Below, in pieces: positions 45,535 through 55,879 of a stretch of 64,000 nucleotides of DNA. Where the stretch lies: contig JAESUZ010000753.1 in assembly GCA_017311185.1 (NCBI GenBank), forward strand, positions 1 through 64,000, written 5' to 3'. How positions within the stretch are numbered: the first letter of the stretch is position 1; each line of letters starts with the position of its first letter. Source of the stretch: Proteles cristata cristata (Eukaryota > Chordata > Mammalia > Carnivora > Hyaenidae). A program made the translations under genes and the position numbers. The notes beneath the pieces are model-generated. The model was not told where the DNA came from and ran no database searches. It was given only the letters and a program-made list of their open reading frames with translations.

Positions 45535-46235
45535 TTGCAGCAGCTCTTATTTATTGAGCCCCTACTTTGTGGCAGGCACTGAGCAGGTCATCCTGTGTTA
45601 CATGTGGCTAAAACTTTAGAGCATCTGTTTGTGGTCGAGGTATTCCCATTTTACAGATGGAGAGACAGGCTCAGGGAAGTTAAGTGGATAGTTTCCCCTT
45701 ACCTATGGTGTTGCTTTCCACGATGTCAGTTACCCATGATCGGCTGTGGCCTGGAAGCAGATGATCCTCCTTCTGACCTGTCATCAGAGAGTTAATAGTA
45801 GCCTAATGCTGCATCACCATGCCTACATATTCACTTTACTTCAGCTCATCACACAGGCATTTTATCATCTCACATCTTCTCAAGAAGAGTCAGTACAGAG
45901 CAATATTTTCAGTGAGAGAGAGACTACATGCATACAGCTTTTATTACAGTATATTGCTGTATATTGTTATAATTATTGTTTTATCATTAGGTATTGTTAA
46001 TCTCTTACTGTCCCTAATTTATGAATTACACTTTATCATATGTATGTACGTATGTATAGGAAAAAGACATAGTGTATATCGTATATATGGTTTGGCACTC
46101 TCCATGGCTTCAGGCATCTACTGGGGGTTTTGGATTGGGTCCCCCGTGGATAAGGAGGGGGGTCAACTAGTGTGATTCTCCCAAGTGAGTATTGGAGCCA
46201 GGGAATTAAATTCACATCTGTCTGACTCAAAATGG
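45535..46235 (-). repeat. MIR SINE, minus strand, split by a Tigger element
   Basis: Left part 'cttatttattgagcccctac', 'tttgtggcaggcactgagca' and 'cccattttacagatggagag'. Right part 'ggagccagggaattaaattc' and 'acatctgtctgactcaaaat'. The two join as one MIR when 45686-46171 is removed. Confidence 0.8.
45686..46171 (+). mobile_element. Tigger-type DNA transposon (non-autonomous)
   Basis: Left end 'tagtttccccttacctatgg' and 'gtcagttacccatgatcggc', right end 'catggcttcaggcatctact', 'gggggttttggattgggtcc' and 'cccgtggataaggaggggg'. These are the typical Tigger (mariner/Tc1 superfamily) termini in inverted orientation. The middle is AT-rich with no transposase frame. Confidence 0.78.
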
Positions 46236-46674
46236 CCTGCTTTTATTTTAACCCTCTGCCGTCCTCTGCAGGGGAGATAATCATATAGGATTATTGAAAT
46301 GAACTAAACACAACAATACTTTGAAGGAGCTTATAGAAATAATTTTGATCTGAGTTTAACTGAATATTTAAAAATATCAAAGAATTCTAAGAGCACTTTT
46401 TTTTAATTTGGAGAACTTTTTAACTAGTTTACACTTAAGGCAGACATTTCATGTAACCTGTTTAGCTCGATTCAGCCCCAGTAAGATTGGTTTCATCGAT
46501 GAGCGAATACCTGAACAAGATTTTGATGGAAAAGTGTGAGCATTGGGATGGCTGCCCTGCGTTCACCTGCTGGCCTCCCCTCCCCAGTCCCCTCCTCCGT
46601 CATTAGTCTGGAATCTGTTCTTGGTGCAGGAGCCAGAAGGAGCTTTTAGTATATGTGCTGCCGAAACGAGCACA
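46236..46674. other. Intronic sequence upstream of the L1 insertion
   Basis: No repeat was recognised. The target site of the L1 lies at its right edge. Confidence 0.45.
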
Positions 46675-46689
46675 CAAGAAGGAACTTTA
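46675..46689. repeat. L1 target-site duplication, left copy
   Basis: caagaaggaacttta, identical to 53961-53975. Confidence 0.95.
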
Positions 46690-46718
46690 TTTTTTTTTTT
46701 TTTTATTTTTTTTTTTTT

Positions 46719-46915
46719 CCAAATAGTTTATTGTCAAATTAGTTTCCACATAACACCCAGTGCTCATCCCCACAAGTGCCCTCCTCCATGCCCACCCCTC
46801 CTCCCCCCCACATCCACTAGTCCTCAGTTTTTGTCAGCATTCAAGAGTCTCTCATGGTTTGCCTCTCCCCCTTTCCCCCACCATTTCCGCCCTTCTTCTC
46901 CCCCTTGGTCCTCTG
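46719..46915 (-). other. L1 3'UTR with G-quadruplex-type tracts
   Basis: On the L1 sense strand, 46779-46809 contains runs of 7, 4, 3 and 3 G with loops of 4, 1 and 9. 46867-46904 has runs of 5, 3, 5 and 5 G with longer loops. G-rich, quadruplex-capable 3'UTRs are established for mammalian L1s. Confidence 0.75.
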
Positions 46916-49900
46916 TTAAGCTCCTCCCAATCCTCCTATACGTGCACACATATGATATTTGTCTTTCTCTGCCTGACTTATTTCGCTCAGCATAACCTCA
47001 AGGTCCATCCATGTTGCTACACATGGCCAGATTTCATTGTTTCTCATTGCCATGTAGTATTCCATGGTATAGATAAACCACATCTTTTTGATCCATTCAT
47101 CTGTTGATGGACACTTAGGCTCTTTCCAGGTTTTAGCTATTGTGGAGAGTGCTGCTATGAACATTGGGGCACATGTGCTCCTATGACTCAGCATTTCTGT
47201 ATCCCTTGGGTAAATTCCTAGCAGTGCTATTGCTGGGTCATAGGGGAGTTCTATTGTTAGTTTCCTTAGGAACCTCCACACGTTTTCCAGAGGGGCTGTA
47301 CCAGTTTACATTCCCACCAACAGTGTAGGAGGGTGCCCGTTTCTCCATATCCTTGCCAGCATCTAGAGTTCTCTGATTGGCTCATTTTAGCCACTCTGAC
47401 TGGCACGAGGTGGTATCTCAGTGTGGTTTTGATTGGTATTTCCCTGATGAGGAGCGATGCTGAGCATCATTTCATGTGTCTGTTGGCCATCTGGATGTCC
47501 TCTTTGGAGAAGTGTCTGTTCATATCTTCTGCCCATTTCTTCACTGGGTTGTTTGTTTTTCGGGCGTGTAGTTTGGTGAGTTCCTTGTAGATTCTGGATA
47601 TCAACCCTTTATCTGATATGTCATTTGCAACTATCTTTCCCATTCCGTTGGTTGCCTATTAATTTTCTGGGTTGTTTCCTTGGCTGTGCAGAAGCTTTTA
47701 ATCTTGAGGAGGTCCCAACAGTTTATTTTTGCTCTTAATTCCCTTGCTTTTGGGGATGTGTCAAATAAGAAGTTGCTGCGGTGGAGGTCAAGGAGGTTGT
47801 TTCCTGCTTTCTCTTCTAGGGTTTTGATGGTTTCCTGTCTCACGTTCATGTCCTTTATCCATTTTGAGTTTATTTTTGTGCATGGTGTGAGAAAATGATC
47901 TAGTTTCATTCTTCTGCATGTTGCTGTCCAGTTCTCCCAACACCATCTGTTAAAAGGCTGTCTTTTTTCCATTGGATATTCTTTCCTGCTTTGTCAAAGA
48001 TTAGCTGGCTGTATACTTGTGGGTCCACTTCTGAGTTCTCAATTCTGTTCCATTGGTCTATGTGTCTGTTTTTGTGCCAATACCATACTGTCTTGATGAT
48101 GACAGATTTGTAGTAGAGGCTAAAGTTGGGATGGTGGTACCTCCTGTTAGGTTTTATTTTTCAGTATTACTTTGGCTATTCGGGGTCTTTTGTGGTTCCA
48201 TACAAATTCTTGGATAGTTTGTTCTAGTTTTGAGAAGTATGCTGGTGCAATTTTGATTGGAATTGCATTGAATGTGTAGATAGCTTTGGGTAGTAATGAC
48301 ATCTTAACTATATTTATTCTTCCTATCCATGAGCATGGAATGCTTTTCCATTTCTTTGTGTCTTCTTCAATTTCCTTCATAAGTTTTCTATAGTTTTCAT
48401 CATACAGATCTCTTGTATCCTTGGTTAGGTTTATTCCAAGGTATTTTATGGTTTTTTGTGCAATTGTGAATGGGATCAGTTTCTTGATTTCTCTTCTGTT
48501 GCTTCATTGTTGGTGTATAAAAATGCAACCGATTTCTGTACGTTGATTTTGTACCCTGCAACTTGGCTGAATTCTTGGATCAGTTCTAGTAGGCTTCTGG
48601 TGGAGTCTGTCGGGTTTTCTATGTAGAGTATCATGTCATCTGCGAAAAGTGAAAGTTTGACTTCCTCTTTGCCAATTCTGATGCCTTTGATTTCCTTTTG
48701 GTGTCTGATGGCTGATGCTAGGACTTCCAGCACTATGTTAAACAGCAGTGGTGAGAGTGGGCATCCCTGTTGTGTTCCTGATCTCAGCGGGAAAGCTCTG
48801 AGTTTTTCCCCGTTGAGGATGATGTTAGCTGAAGGCTTCTCATAGATGGCTTTAATGATGTTTAAGTAGGTTCCTTCTATCCCAACTTTCTCGAGAGTCT
48901 TTATTAAGAAGGATGCTGTATTTTGTCAAATGCTTTTTCTGCATCTATTGACAGGATCATATGGTTTTTATGTTTTCTTTTATTAATATGATGTATCACA
49001 TTGATTGATTTGCGAATGTTGAACCAGCCCTGTAACCCAGGAATGAATCCCACTTGATCTTGGTGGATGATTCTTTTGATATGCTGCTGGATTTGATTTG
49101 CAAGGATCTTGTTGAGAATTTTTGCATCCGTATTCATTAAGGATATTGGCCTGTAGTTCTCTTTTTTTGCTGGATCTCTGTCTGGCTTGGGAATCAGTGT
49201 GATGCAGGCTTCATAAAATGAGTCTGGGAGTTTTCCTTCGCTTTCTATTTTTTGGAATAACTTGAGAAGAATTGGGATTAATTCTGTTTGAAATGTCTGG
49301 TAGAATTCCCCAGGGAAGCCATCAGGTCAAGGGCTCTTATTTGTTGGGAGATTTTTGATCACTGATTCAATTTCTTCACTTGTTATGGGTCTGTTCAGGC
49401 TTTCTATTTCTTCCCGTGTGAATTTTGGTAGTGAGTGTGTGTTTAGGAATTTGTCCATTTCTTCTAAGTTGTCCAATTTATTGGCATATAATTTTTCATA
49501 GTATTCCCTGATAATTGCTTGTATTTCTGAGGGGTTGGTTGTAATAAGTCCATTTTCATTCATAATTTTGTCTATTTGGGTGCTCTTTCTTTTCTTTTTG
49601 AGAAGTCTGGCTAGAGGCTTGTCAATTTTGTTTACTTTTTCAAAAAACCAACTCTTGGTTTCATTGATCTGTTCAATTGTTTCTTGGTCTCTATGTTGTT
49701 TATTTCTGCTCTAATTTTTACTATTTCTCTTCTTCTACTGGGTTTAGGGCGTTCTTGTTGCTCTGCCTCTAGTTCCTTTAGGTGAGCTGTTAGATTTTTG
49801 GACTTGCGCTTTTTCTAATCTCTTGAAATAGGCCTGGAGAGCAATGTACTTTCTTCTTAGGACTGCCTTTGCCGCATCCCATAGATTTTGAATTGTTGTG

Positions 49901-50756
49901 TTTTCATTTTCATTTGTTTCCATATACTTTTTAATTTCATCTCTAATTGCCTGATTGGCTCATTCATTCTTTAGAAGGGTGTTCTTTAACCTCCATGTTT
50001 TGGGAGGTTTTCCAGACTTCTTCCTGTAATTGATTTCAAGTTTCAAAGTACAGATCTGACAGTGTGCATGGTATGATCTCTATTCTTTTATATTTATTGA
50101 GGGCTGCTTTTATGTCCCAGTATGTGATCTATCTTGGAGAATGTGCCATGCGCACTTGAGAAGAGTGAATTCCTGGCCTCAGGATGTAAAGTTCTAAATA
50201 TATCCGTCAGGTCCATCTGGTCCAATGTGTCTTTTAAGTCCATTATTTCTTTAGTGATTTTCTGTCTGGTTGACCTATCCATTGCTGTAAGCGGAGTATT
50301 AAAGTCCCCTGCTATTAGCACATTCTTATCTATAAGCTTGTTTTTGTTTGTGATTAATTGTTTTAGATATTTAGGTGCTCCCATATTCGGTGCGTAGACA
50401 TTTATGATTGTTAGTTCTTCCTGATGGATGGACCCTGTAATTATTATGTAGTGCCCTTCTTCATCTCTTGTTATTGTCTTTAATTTAAAGTCCAGTTTGT
50501 CTGATATAAGTATCGCTACTCCGGCTTTCTTTTGATTTCCTGTAGCATGATATATATTTCTCCATCCCCTTACTTTTAATCTGAAGGTATCTTCCCGTCT
50601 AAAATGAGTTTCTTGTAGACAGCATATAGATGGATTTTGTTTTTTAATCCATTCTGCTACCCTATGTCTTTTGATTGGAGCATTCAGCCCATTTACATTC
50701 AGTGTTATTATTGAAATATGTGGGTTTAGAGTCTTTGTATCTTTTGTAGGGTTCAT
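46916..50756 (-). pseudogene. L1 ORF2 (endonuclease/reverse transcriptase), broken
   Basis: ORF2p nicks target DNA and reverse-transcribes L1 RNA at the nick. The ATG at 50756 opens the endonuclease domain, which is continuous to 50094 and keeps the catalytic-type residues (N in TLNVNG, QETH, YAPN, GDFN, KIDHI). The frame then shifts near 50100. Later pieces are visible at 49327-49563 (ends in TGA at the conserved S-P-G-P-D-G site, where GGA became TGA), 48904-49137 (ends by frameshift after DKIQHP), 48476-48733 (reverse transcriptase active site FADD at 48635-48646), 48147-48380, 47631-47972 and the C-terminal piece 46916-47281 (WIKKMWFIYTMEYY, natural-looking end). At least five disruptions remove full-length activity. 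Total span is about 1,280 codons, the normal ORF2 size. Confidence 0.93.
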
Positions 50757-51695
50757 GTTTGTGGTGGTGTCTCTGGAATCTTTGTTCCTTGCAACCTTTC
50801 CTTCAGAGCATCCCCTCAGGATTTCTTGTAGGGCTGGCTTCGTGGTGACAAATTCTTTCAATTTCTGTTTATTTGGAAAGGTTTTTATCTCTCCTTCTAT
50901 TTTGAATGACAGGCTTGCTGGATAGAGGATTCTTGGCTGCATATTTTTACTGTTCATCACATTGAAGATCTCTTGCCATTCCTTTCTGGCCTGCCACGTT
51001 TCAGTAGATAGGTCTGTCACCACTCTGATAGGTTTCCCTTTGTATGTGAGGGCCCTTTTCTCCCTAGCTGCTTTCAAAATTCTCTCTTTGTCCTTGTATT
51101 TTGCCATTTTTACGATGATATGTCGTGCAGAAGATCGATTCAAGTTACGTCTGAGAGGAGTCCTCTGAGCCTCTTGCATTTCCACATTGACATCCTTCCC
51201 CAGGTCGGGGAAGTTCTCTGCTATAATTTGTTCCAGGACTCCTTCAGCACCTTTCCCTCTCTCTTCGTCTTCTGGGATTCCTATGATACGGATATTGTTG
51301 CGTTTGACTGTGTCGCTGAGCTCTCGAATTCTTCTTTCCTGTTCCTGGATCAGTTTGTCTCTTTTTTTGTCAGCTTCTTGTTTTTCTAGAGTGGTGTCTT
51401 CTAAATCACTTATTCTCCTTTCTGCCTCTTCAAGCCGTGCATTGGAGGCCTCTAATTTATTATGGATCTCATTTATCGCATTTTTTAATTCTTCATGCCT
51501 ATTTTTATTTTCCATTCTGTCTGTAGCCATAGTTTCTTTGATGTCCCCTATGTTTTTTTCAAGCCCTGCTATTAATTTCACCATTATTATTCTAAAATCT
51601 TGTTCACTTATGCTGCTGATATCTGTTTTGAGCAGTTCATTAGCTGTCATTTCTTCTTGGAGTTTCTTTGGAGGAGAGCTCTTTCGTTTCGTCAT
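50094..51695 (-). CDS. L1 ORF1 joined in frame to the ORF2 endonuclease
   Basis: One 533-codon frame from a true ATG at 51695. Residues 1-40 are a basic N-terminus. Residues 41-133 are a heptad-rich coiled coil (e.g. LEASNARLEEAERRISDLED). Residues 134-230 are an RRM-like domain (NNIRIIGIPED). Residues 231-290 are the C-terminal RNA-binding domain ending near ALQEIL. ORF1p is the RNA-binding chaperone that coats L1 RNA as a trimer. Instead of stopping there, the frame continues through a short linker to M314, which aligns with the expected ORF2 start, and through the whole endonuclease domain to residue 533. Mammalian L1s normally have a stop between the two ORFs. A TGA at 50803-50805 lies one frame away, just after a four-C run (50812-50815, plus strand), so a one-base deletion in a G-run would explain the fusion. 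Whether any protein is made is unknown. Confidence 0.88.
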   Translation of the reverse strand: MTKRKSSPPKKLQEEMTANELLKTDISSISEQDFRIIMVKLIAGLEKNIGDIKETMATDRMENKNRHEELKNAINEIHNKLEASNARLEEAERRISDLEDTTLEKQEADKKRDKLIQEQERRIRELSDTVKRNNIRIIGIPEDEERGKGAEGVLEQIIAENFPDLGKDVNVEMQEAQRTPLRRNLNRSSARHIIVKMAKYKDKERILKAAREKRALTYKGKPIRVVTDLSTETWQARKEWQEIFNVMNSKNMQPRILYPASLSFKIEGEIKTFPNKQKLKEFVTTKPALQEILRGCSEGKVARNKDSRDTTTNMNPTKDTKTLNPHISIITLNVNGLNAPIKRHRVAEWIKKQNPSICCLQETHFRREDTFRLKVRGWRNIYHATGNQKKAGVAILISDKLDFKLKTITRDEEGHYIIITGSIHQEELTIINVYAPNMGAPKYLKQLITNKNKLIDKNVLIAGDFNTPLTAMDRSTRQKITKEIMDLKDTLDQMDLTDIFRTLHPEARNSLFSSAHGTFSKIDHILGHKSSPQ

Positions 51696-52963
51696 TTTAG
51701 TTAGCTTTCCGGCTCTTGTTGGTTTTAAAGACCTGTTATGCTCTCTGTTTCTATGAGCACTGCTATATCCAAGAAACTCTTTGACTTTCCAGGGCCTATC
51801 CTTTCAGAGATTGTTTTTTGAATGGTATCCCTCGGTCACTCTTGTTGGGACCTTAGTTATTTTATTTTCCTATTCGTAGTGATATTTGGGACTCTTCACC
51901 TTGTGTACTCTAGCTTGTTTCTTGAGGTAGCCCTGGAAAAGAGAACAGACAGACAGACACACAGGGAGCAGGAGCACACAAACGCACAGGCTGATTCAAC
52001 TAACATGCAAAGTGAGAGGGAAAACGAAAAAGTTAATAGAAAAGACGGAGGAAGGAGGGCGAATAGGGAGCATAAAATACATAAAAGGGTCAAAAAGGGG
52101 AAAAGAAAAGGAAAAAAGAAGAAAACCGATGGACAAAGAACGGTTTAAAGCATATACCTGGATTTCCCAGCTACAGTTAAATAGCCGTGTGTATGCAGTG
52201 CTGGTTGAAGAGCATAGAGAAAAAGAGAGAATGCAGGGTGAGACAAGGCAGATTTGGAAATAGAATGAACAGGCAGAAGGGATAAGAAACTTTTTTAAAG
52301 AGGTAAAGGGTAGGATGTGGTTGGATAGGTGAGAGAAGGATGCTGGAATTATCCAGAGAAACTATATAGTCTAATTACTCCTGAGAGAAATAGCTGAAAA
52401 AGTCGGTAGGTGTAGAATTTACATTTACAGAATGGACTTGTGATTGTTTAAGCAAGTTGGCGACCAGAGTTAATCAGGTCAGTGTTTTGGGGAAAAAAGC
52501 GAGAAAAGAGAAAAAAGAAGAAAAAAAAAGAGAAAAGAAAGGGGAAAAAGAAAAAAAAAGGGAGGAGGGCACCTCTCAGGCAGAGATGGGCGTGGCGTGA
52601 TCCGATGCCTCAGGCGGGGGTTCTGCCTTGGCGATTGTGGGAAGGAGAGTGACGGTGCTCCAGTCCCTTCTTGAACCCCGCGCTGCAGCTCGCTTTTTTT
52701 TTTTTTTGGCGTGTCAACTCCCCGTTCCGGGGACGCAGCCGAAGTTGGTTGCACTCTTCAACCCAGGCCAGTTCTAATCTCCAAATCCCAGCCCGCGCCC
52801 CGCTGAAGTTGCCTTAGACACAGCTTCCCAGACAACCCCCTCGGGCAATTCCAGGCTCCCTGCTGAGCTCTGGGGGCGGAGTCAGGATCGCTGCTTTCTT
52901 CTCTGGTCGGCTCTGGTGCGCATGCGCGGGGGCTTGCCTGCAGCGTCCGCGTAGCCTGAGCCC

Positions 52964-53544
52964 GCTGGAGTGAGGAAAACCGGGTCTCTCTATGGCTCGT
53001 CACCCGAAACACGAACTCACAGGCAAATTTCCCAGTTTTTAGCTCTTTGCCTTCCCTCTCGAGTTCCAGCCAGCCAGGAGCGCGGACGCCTGGTGTCTGC
53101 GCGTCTCCTTCAGGGGTCCCAGCCGCCCTGGAGCTACAATGGCGGCAAGCGCGCCGCCGCTGGAGTGAGGAAAACCGGGTCTCTCTATGGCTCGTCACCC
53201 GAAACACGAGCTCACAGGCAAATTTCCAGTTTTTAGCTTTTTGCCTTCCCTCTCGAGTTCCAGCCAGCCAGGAGCGCGGACGCCTGGTGTCTGCGCGTCT
53301 CCTTCAGGGGTCCCAGCCGCCCTGGAGCTACAATGGCGGCAAGCGCGCCGCCGCTGGAGTGAGGAAAACCGGGTCTCTCTATGGCTCGTCACCCGAAACA
53401 CGAACTCACAGGCAAATTTCCCAGTTTTTAGCTCTTTGCCTTCCCTCTCGAGTTCCAGCCAGCCAGGAACGCGGATGCTGGGTGTCTGCGCGTCTCTTTC
53501 AGGGATCCCAGCCGCCCTGGAGCTACAATGGCGGCAGGCGCACC
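52964..53544 (-). repeat. Three ~194-bp tandem units in the L1 5'UTR
   Basis: Units start at 52964, 53159 and 53353 (plus-strand phrase gctggagtgaggaaaaccgg), with periods of 195 and 194. They are nearly identical, differing by a few bases such as cacgaactc/cacgagctc. Units two and three end near 53352 and 53544 with acaatggcggca; all three contain or adjoin a YY1-like core. This resembles the promoter monomers of mouse L1s in layout, not in sequence. Confidence 0.93.
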
Positions 53545-53941
53545 CGCTCCGCTTTAAAACCCCACCTCCAGGAGCGGCACAAAGAAGCAGTTTGTGTGCT
53601 CAGCCTCCCCCAGGACCAGTTGTCGCGAGGGGACCTGGTGTGCAGATATTTGGCAAGTACGGTCTTTCTATGCACCGAGCGGAGATTTTTCTGTCTCGGA
53701 CTCTCCCCTTTTCCCCTCTCACTCCCCGTAGAGGGTAGAGGGGGATCGCCTCCCACCCTGGAGGCTCCGATCCCGGGCTGATTTTACCTTCCCCGGTTCG
53801 CACTCACGTTAGAAGGCTTTCTCAGTGGATTCTGCGTCCTTTTTTCTCCCAGTCTCTCAGGTTTTGTATGGTTTCCAATGGCTTCAGATCTTTTCTGTGT
53901 GATGTATGGGCGCGAGTGCAAGTACGGAGCTCCTTACTTCT

Positions 53942-53952
53942 CCGCCATCTTG
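53942..53952 (-). promoter_or_regulatory. YY1-type site at the L1 5' end
   Basis: caagatggcgg on the L1 sense strand, about 10 bp from the 5' end. This matches the position and sequence of the YY1 site that sets the start of L1 transcription in other mammals. Confidence 0.75.
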
Positions 53953-53960
53953 CCTCCCTC

Positions 53961-53975
53961 CAAGAAGGAACTTTA
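53961..53975. repeat. L1 target-site duplication, right copy
   Basis: caagaaggaacttta, identical to 46675-46689. Confidence 0.95.
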
Positions 53976-54019
53976 AAAAATGTATATAAGTTGATGTCCT
54001 TCCCTTTCCTAACTAGTTA

Positions 54020-54845
54020 CATTCTGGGGGAAAAGTTGCAAACAATTTGCAGATTATAAGGGGTTAATGTACAGAATATATGAAAAACTCGCACAACTCA
54101 ACAGCAACAAAACAAATTAGAAAACGGACAGAGGCTCTTGAGTAGACGTTTTTCCAAAGAAGACATGCACCCGGCCAATAGGGACACACACACAAAAATA
54201 ATCAACGTCACTCATCATCAGGAAAATGCAAATCAAAGCTTCAGTGAAATCCCACCTCACACCTGTTGGAAAGGCTATCATCAAACAGAAAAGAAATAAC
54301 AAGTGTTGGGAGAATGTGGAGAAAAGAAACCCTTGTGCACTGTTGGTGGGAATGCAAATTGGTGCATCCACTAAGAAAACTCTATGGAGGTTCCTCAAAA
54401 ATTAAAAATAGAACTATCATGTAACCTAATAATTCCACTTCTGGATTTTTATCTGAAGAAAATAAAAACAGTAACTTGAAAAGATATTTGTACTCCCATT
54501 TCATTGCAGCATTACTTACAATAGTGAAGACACAGAAACAACCTAAGTGTCCATTGATGAATGAATTTATAACAGATTTCAGTTATAAAATAAATAGCTC
54601 CTAGGGATATAATGGATGGCATGATGACTATAGTTAGAAATACTGTATTGTGTATTTAAAAGTTGCTAAGAGGGGATACCTTAAAAGTTCTCATCACAAG
54701 AAAAAATTTATAACTTTGTGTGGTGATGGATTTTAGTTAAAATCTACTTACTGTGATCATTTTTGCGATATATACAAGCATCATATCATTATATACCTGA
54801 GCCTAATATAATGTTATATATTAATTATGTCTCAATAAAAACACA
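54020..54845 (+). mobile_element. Older L1 3' portion, plus strand
   Basis: 'ttgcaaacaatttgcagatt', 'gtttttccaaagaagacatg', 'actcatcatcaggaaaatgc', 'tcccacctcacacctgttgg' and 'tgttggtgggaatgcaaatt' are the ORF2 C-terminal region. A 3'UTR ending 'attatgtctcaataaaaaca' follows. Stops are frequent. It is much older than the neighbouring full-length L1 and in the opposite orientation. Confidence 0.88.
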
Positions 54846-54849
54846 TGTA

Positions 54850-55010
54850 AGATGATCTTGTTCCCTTGCTTAACTGGTCATTGGCTTCCCTTTCACTGGA
54901 AATAAGTTATAATATTTTTATCATGACTCCACAGGCCTCTGTGATCTGTTTCTGCCTCCCTCTCCAGCCTCCTCTAAGGCACTTATCTTTGCTATCTCTG
55001 TTTTGGCTCC
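54850..55010 (+). repeat. L2 LINE fragment, plus strand
   Basis: 'ggtcattggcttccctttca', 'catgactccacaggcctctg' and 'tgatctgtttctgcctccct' match the L2 block seen at 44.3 kb. Confidence 0.65.
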
Positions 55011-55254
55011 ACTGGACCTTTTTTTTTTTCCTGGACCTGAAACAACATTTGTGGGGAATGGTGGGCAGTTCTGTGTGGCTCCAGCTTAGGCTGGGCTGAG
55101 GAGGACTGGTGGGAGGTTAGGTAGCCTAAGCAGTTTGTACTTGACCTCATCCAAAGAATACCTTTGGAACATTTTGGATAATGGAGCACCTTTGAAGCAT
55201 TTTATGCAGAAGACTAAATGTGCTGGAGCCATTGAGCCGGGGATAGAATATACT
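55011..55254. other. Intronic sequence, possible unnamed repeat
   Basis: 'ttggaacattttggataatg' and the neighbouring blocks may belong with the repeated segment that follows. Not assigned. Confidence 0.3.
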
Positions 55255-55390
55255 ATTGTGTTATTGACTTTTTAGAGTGTTCCAAGTCCTTGGATTGGGT
55301 CTGGTTATTGTTCTTTGTACTTGGAAATTGCTTGTTTCAATTATGGCAGCCTTGATGATGACGCAGGCAGAGTTTTTATCAGAGGGTTGT
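55255..55390 (+). repeat. Unnamed repeated segment, copy B
   Basis: Core 'gtctggttattgttctttgt' then 'acttggaaattgcttgt', pairing with 45060-45195 in the same orientation. Confidence 0.6.
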
Positions 55391-55879
55391 AAGTTAAAGC
55401 ACGGCAGTGCCATTTCTCCCCCTGGGTGTGGAGCAATTAGTCACATTTAAGGAACATGTTCCTTGAAGTCAAAGCGCTAGTCTGGGGTCTTGTACGGGCT
55501 CCAGACCACAGTCTGTGTGACTACACTTTAATGAGATTGTGTCATCTATAAAATATGTAAAATTTGGACGAGCAAGTATATCAATCCATTTGAAAGTGCT
55601 AATAAAAGTAAAATAATCTTGGCAAATAAAGCTAATAGTATAGGTGTAGACATTTTCATTTAATCAGGGCAATCCTAAATTTAGAAGTAATCTTTTGAGC
55701 CCTTAGATCATTGATGGGACAGTTCAGGTATGGATGAACACTTAATGTTTGTACTCTTAAACTGTAATTTTAGGGGTATGATCTATACCTGGCCTACTGC
55801 CTATTAACCGCCTGCTGTTTCCCACCCTTGACTTGGGGTATGGTTTCTTATTACTGCCCTGGAGGCAGCCGTTTAATGA
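55391..55879. other. Intronic sequence, nothing recognised
   Basis: No feature recognised. Confidence 0.45.

Larger units (their letters stand above)
46690..53960 (-). mobile_element. Full-length LINE-1 (feline-type), minus strand
   Basis: A complete L1 read from the minus strand: 5' end at 53960 (gagggaggcaagatggcgga), long 5'UTR, ORF1, ORF2 with endonuclease and reverse transcriptase domains, G-rich 3'UTR and an A-tail at 46690-46718 interrupted by a T. It is bounded by identical 15-bp TSDs, so it inserted as one unit of 7,271 bp. Full length and perfect TSDs suggest a fairly recent insertion, but several frameshifts and a stop in ORF2 make it non-autonomous now. It lies antisense to the putative host gene, the usual orientation for intronic L1s. 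Confidence 0.97.
51696..53960 (-). promoter_or_regulatory. L1 5'UTR / internal promoter (2.27 kb)
   Basis: From the ORF1 start to the element's 5' end. Near ORF1 it is A/G-rich on the plus strand (52495-52565). The distal part is GC- and CpG-rich with three tandem units. It is more than twice the length of the human L1 5'UTR. Mammalian L1 transcription begins at the first base of this region. Confidence 0.85.

Noticed and set aside
46543..46995. 150-codon plus-strand frame at the L1 3' end
   Set aside because: Runs through the poly-T and C-rich complement of the L1 tail and 3'UTR.
51187..51756. 189-codon plus-strand frame opposite L1 ORF1
   Set aside because: Shadow of ORF1 on the other strand.
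52964..53544. CRISPR-like or satellite array
   Set aside because: The three units are contiguous, lack spacers and lie inside the L1 5'UTR in a mammalian genome.
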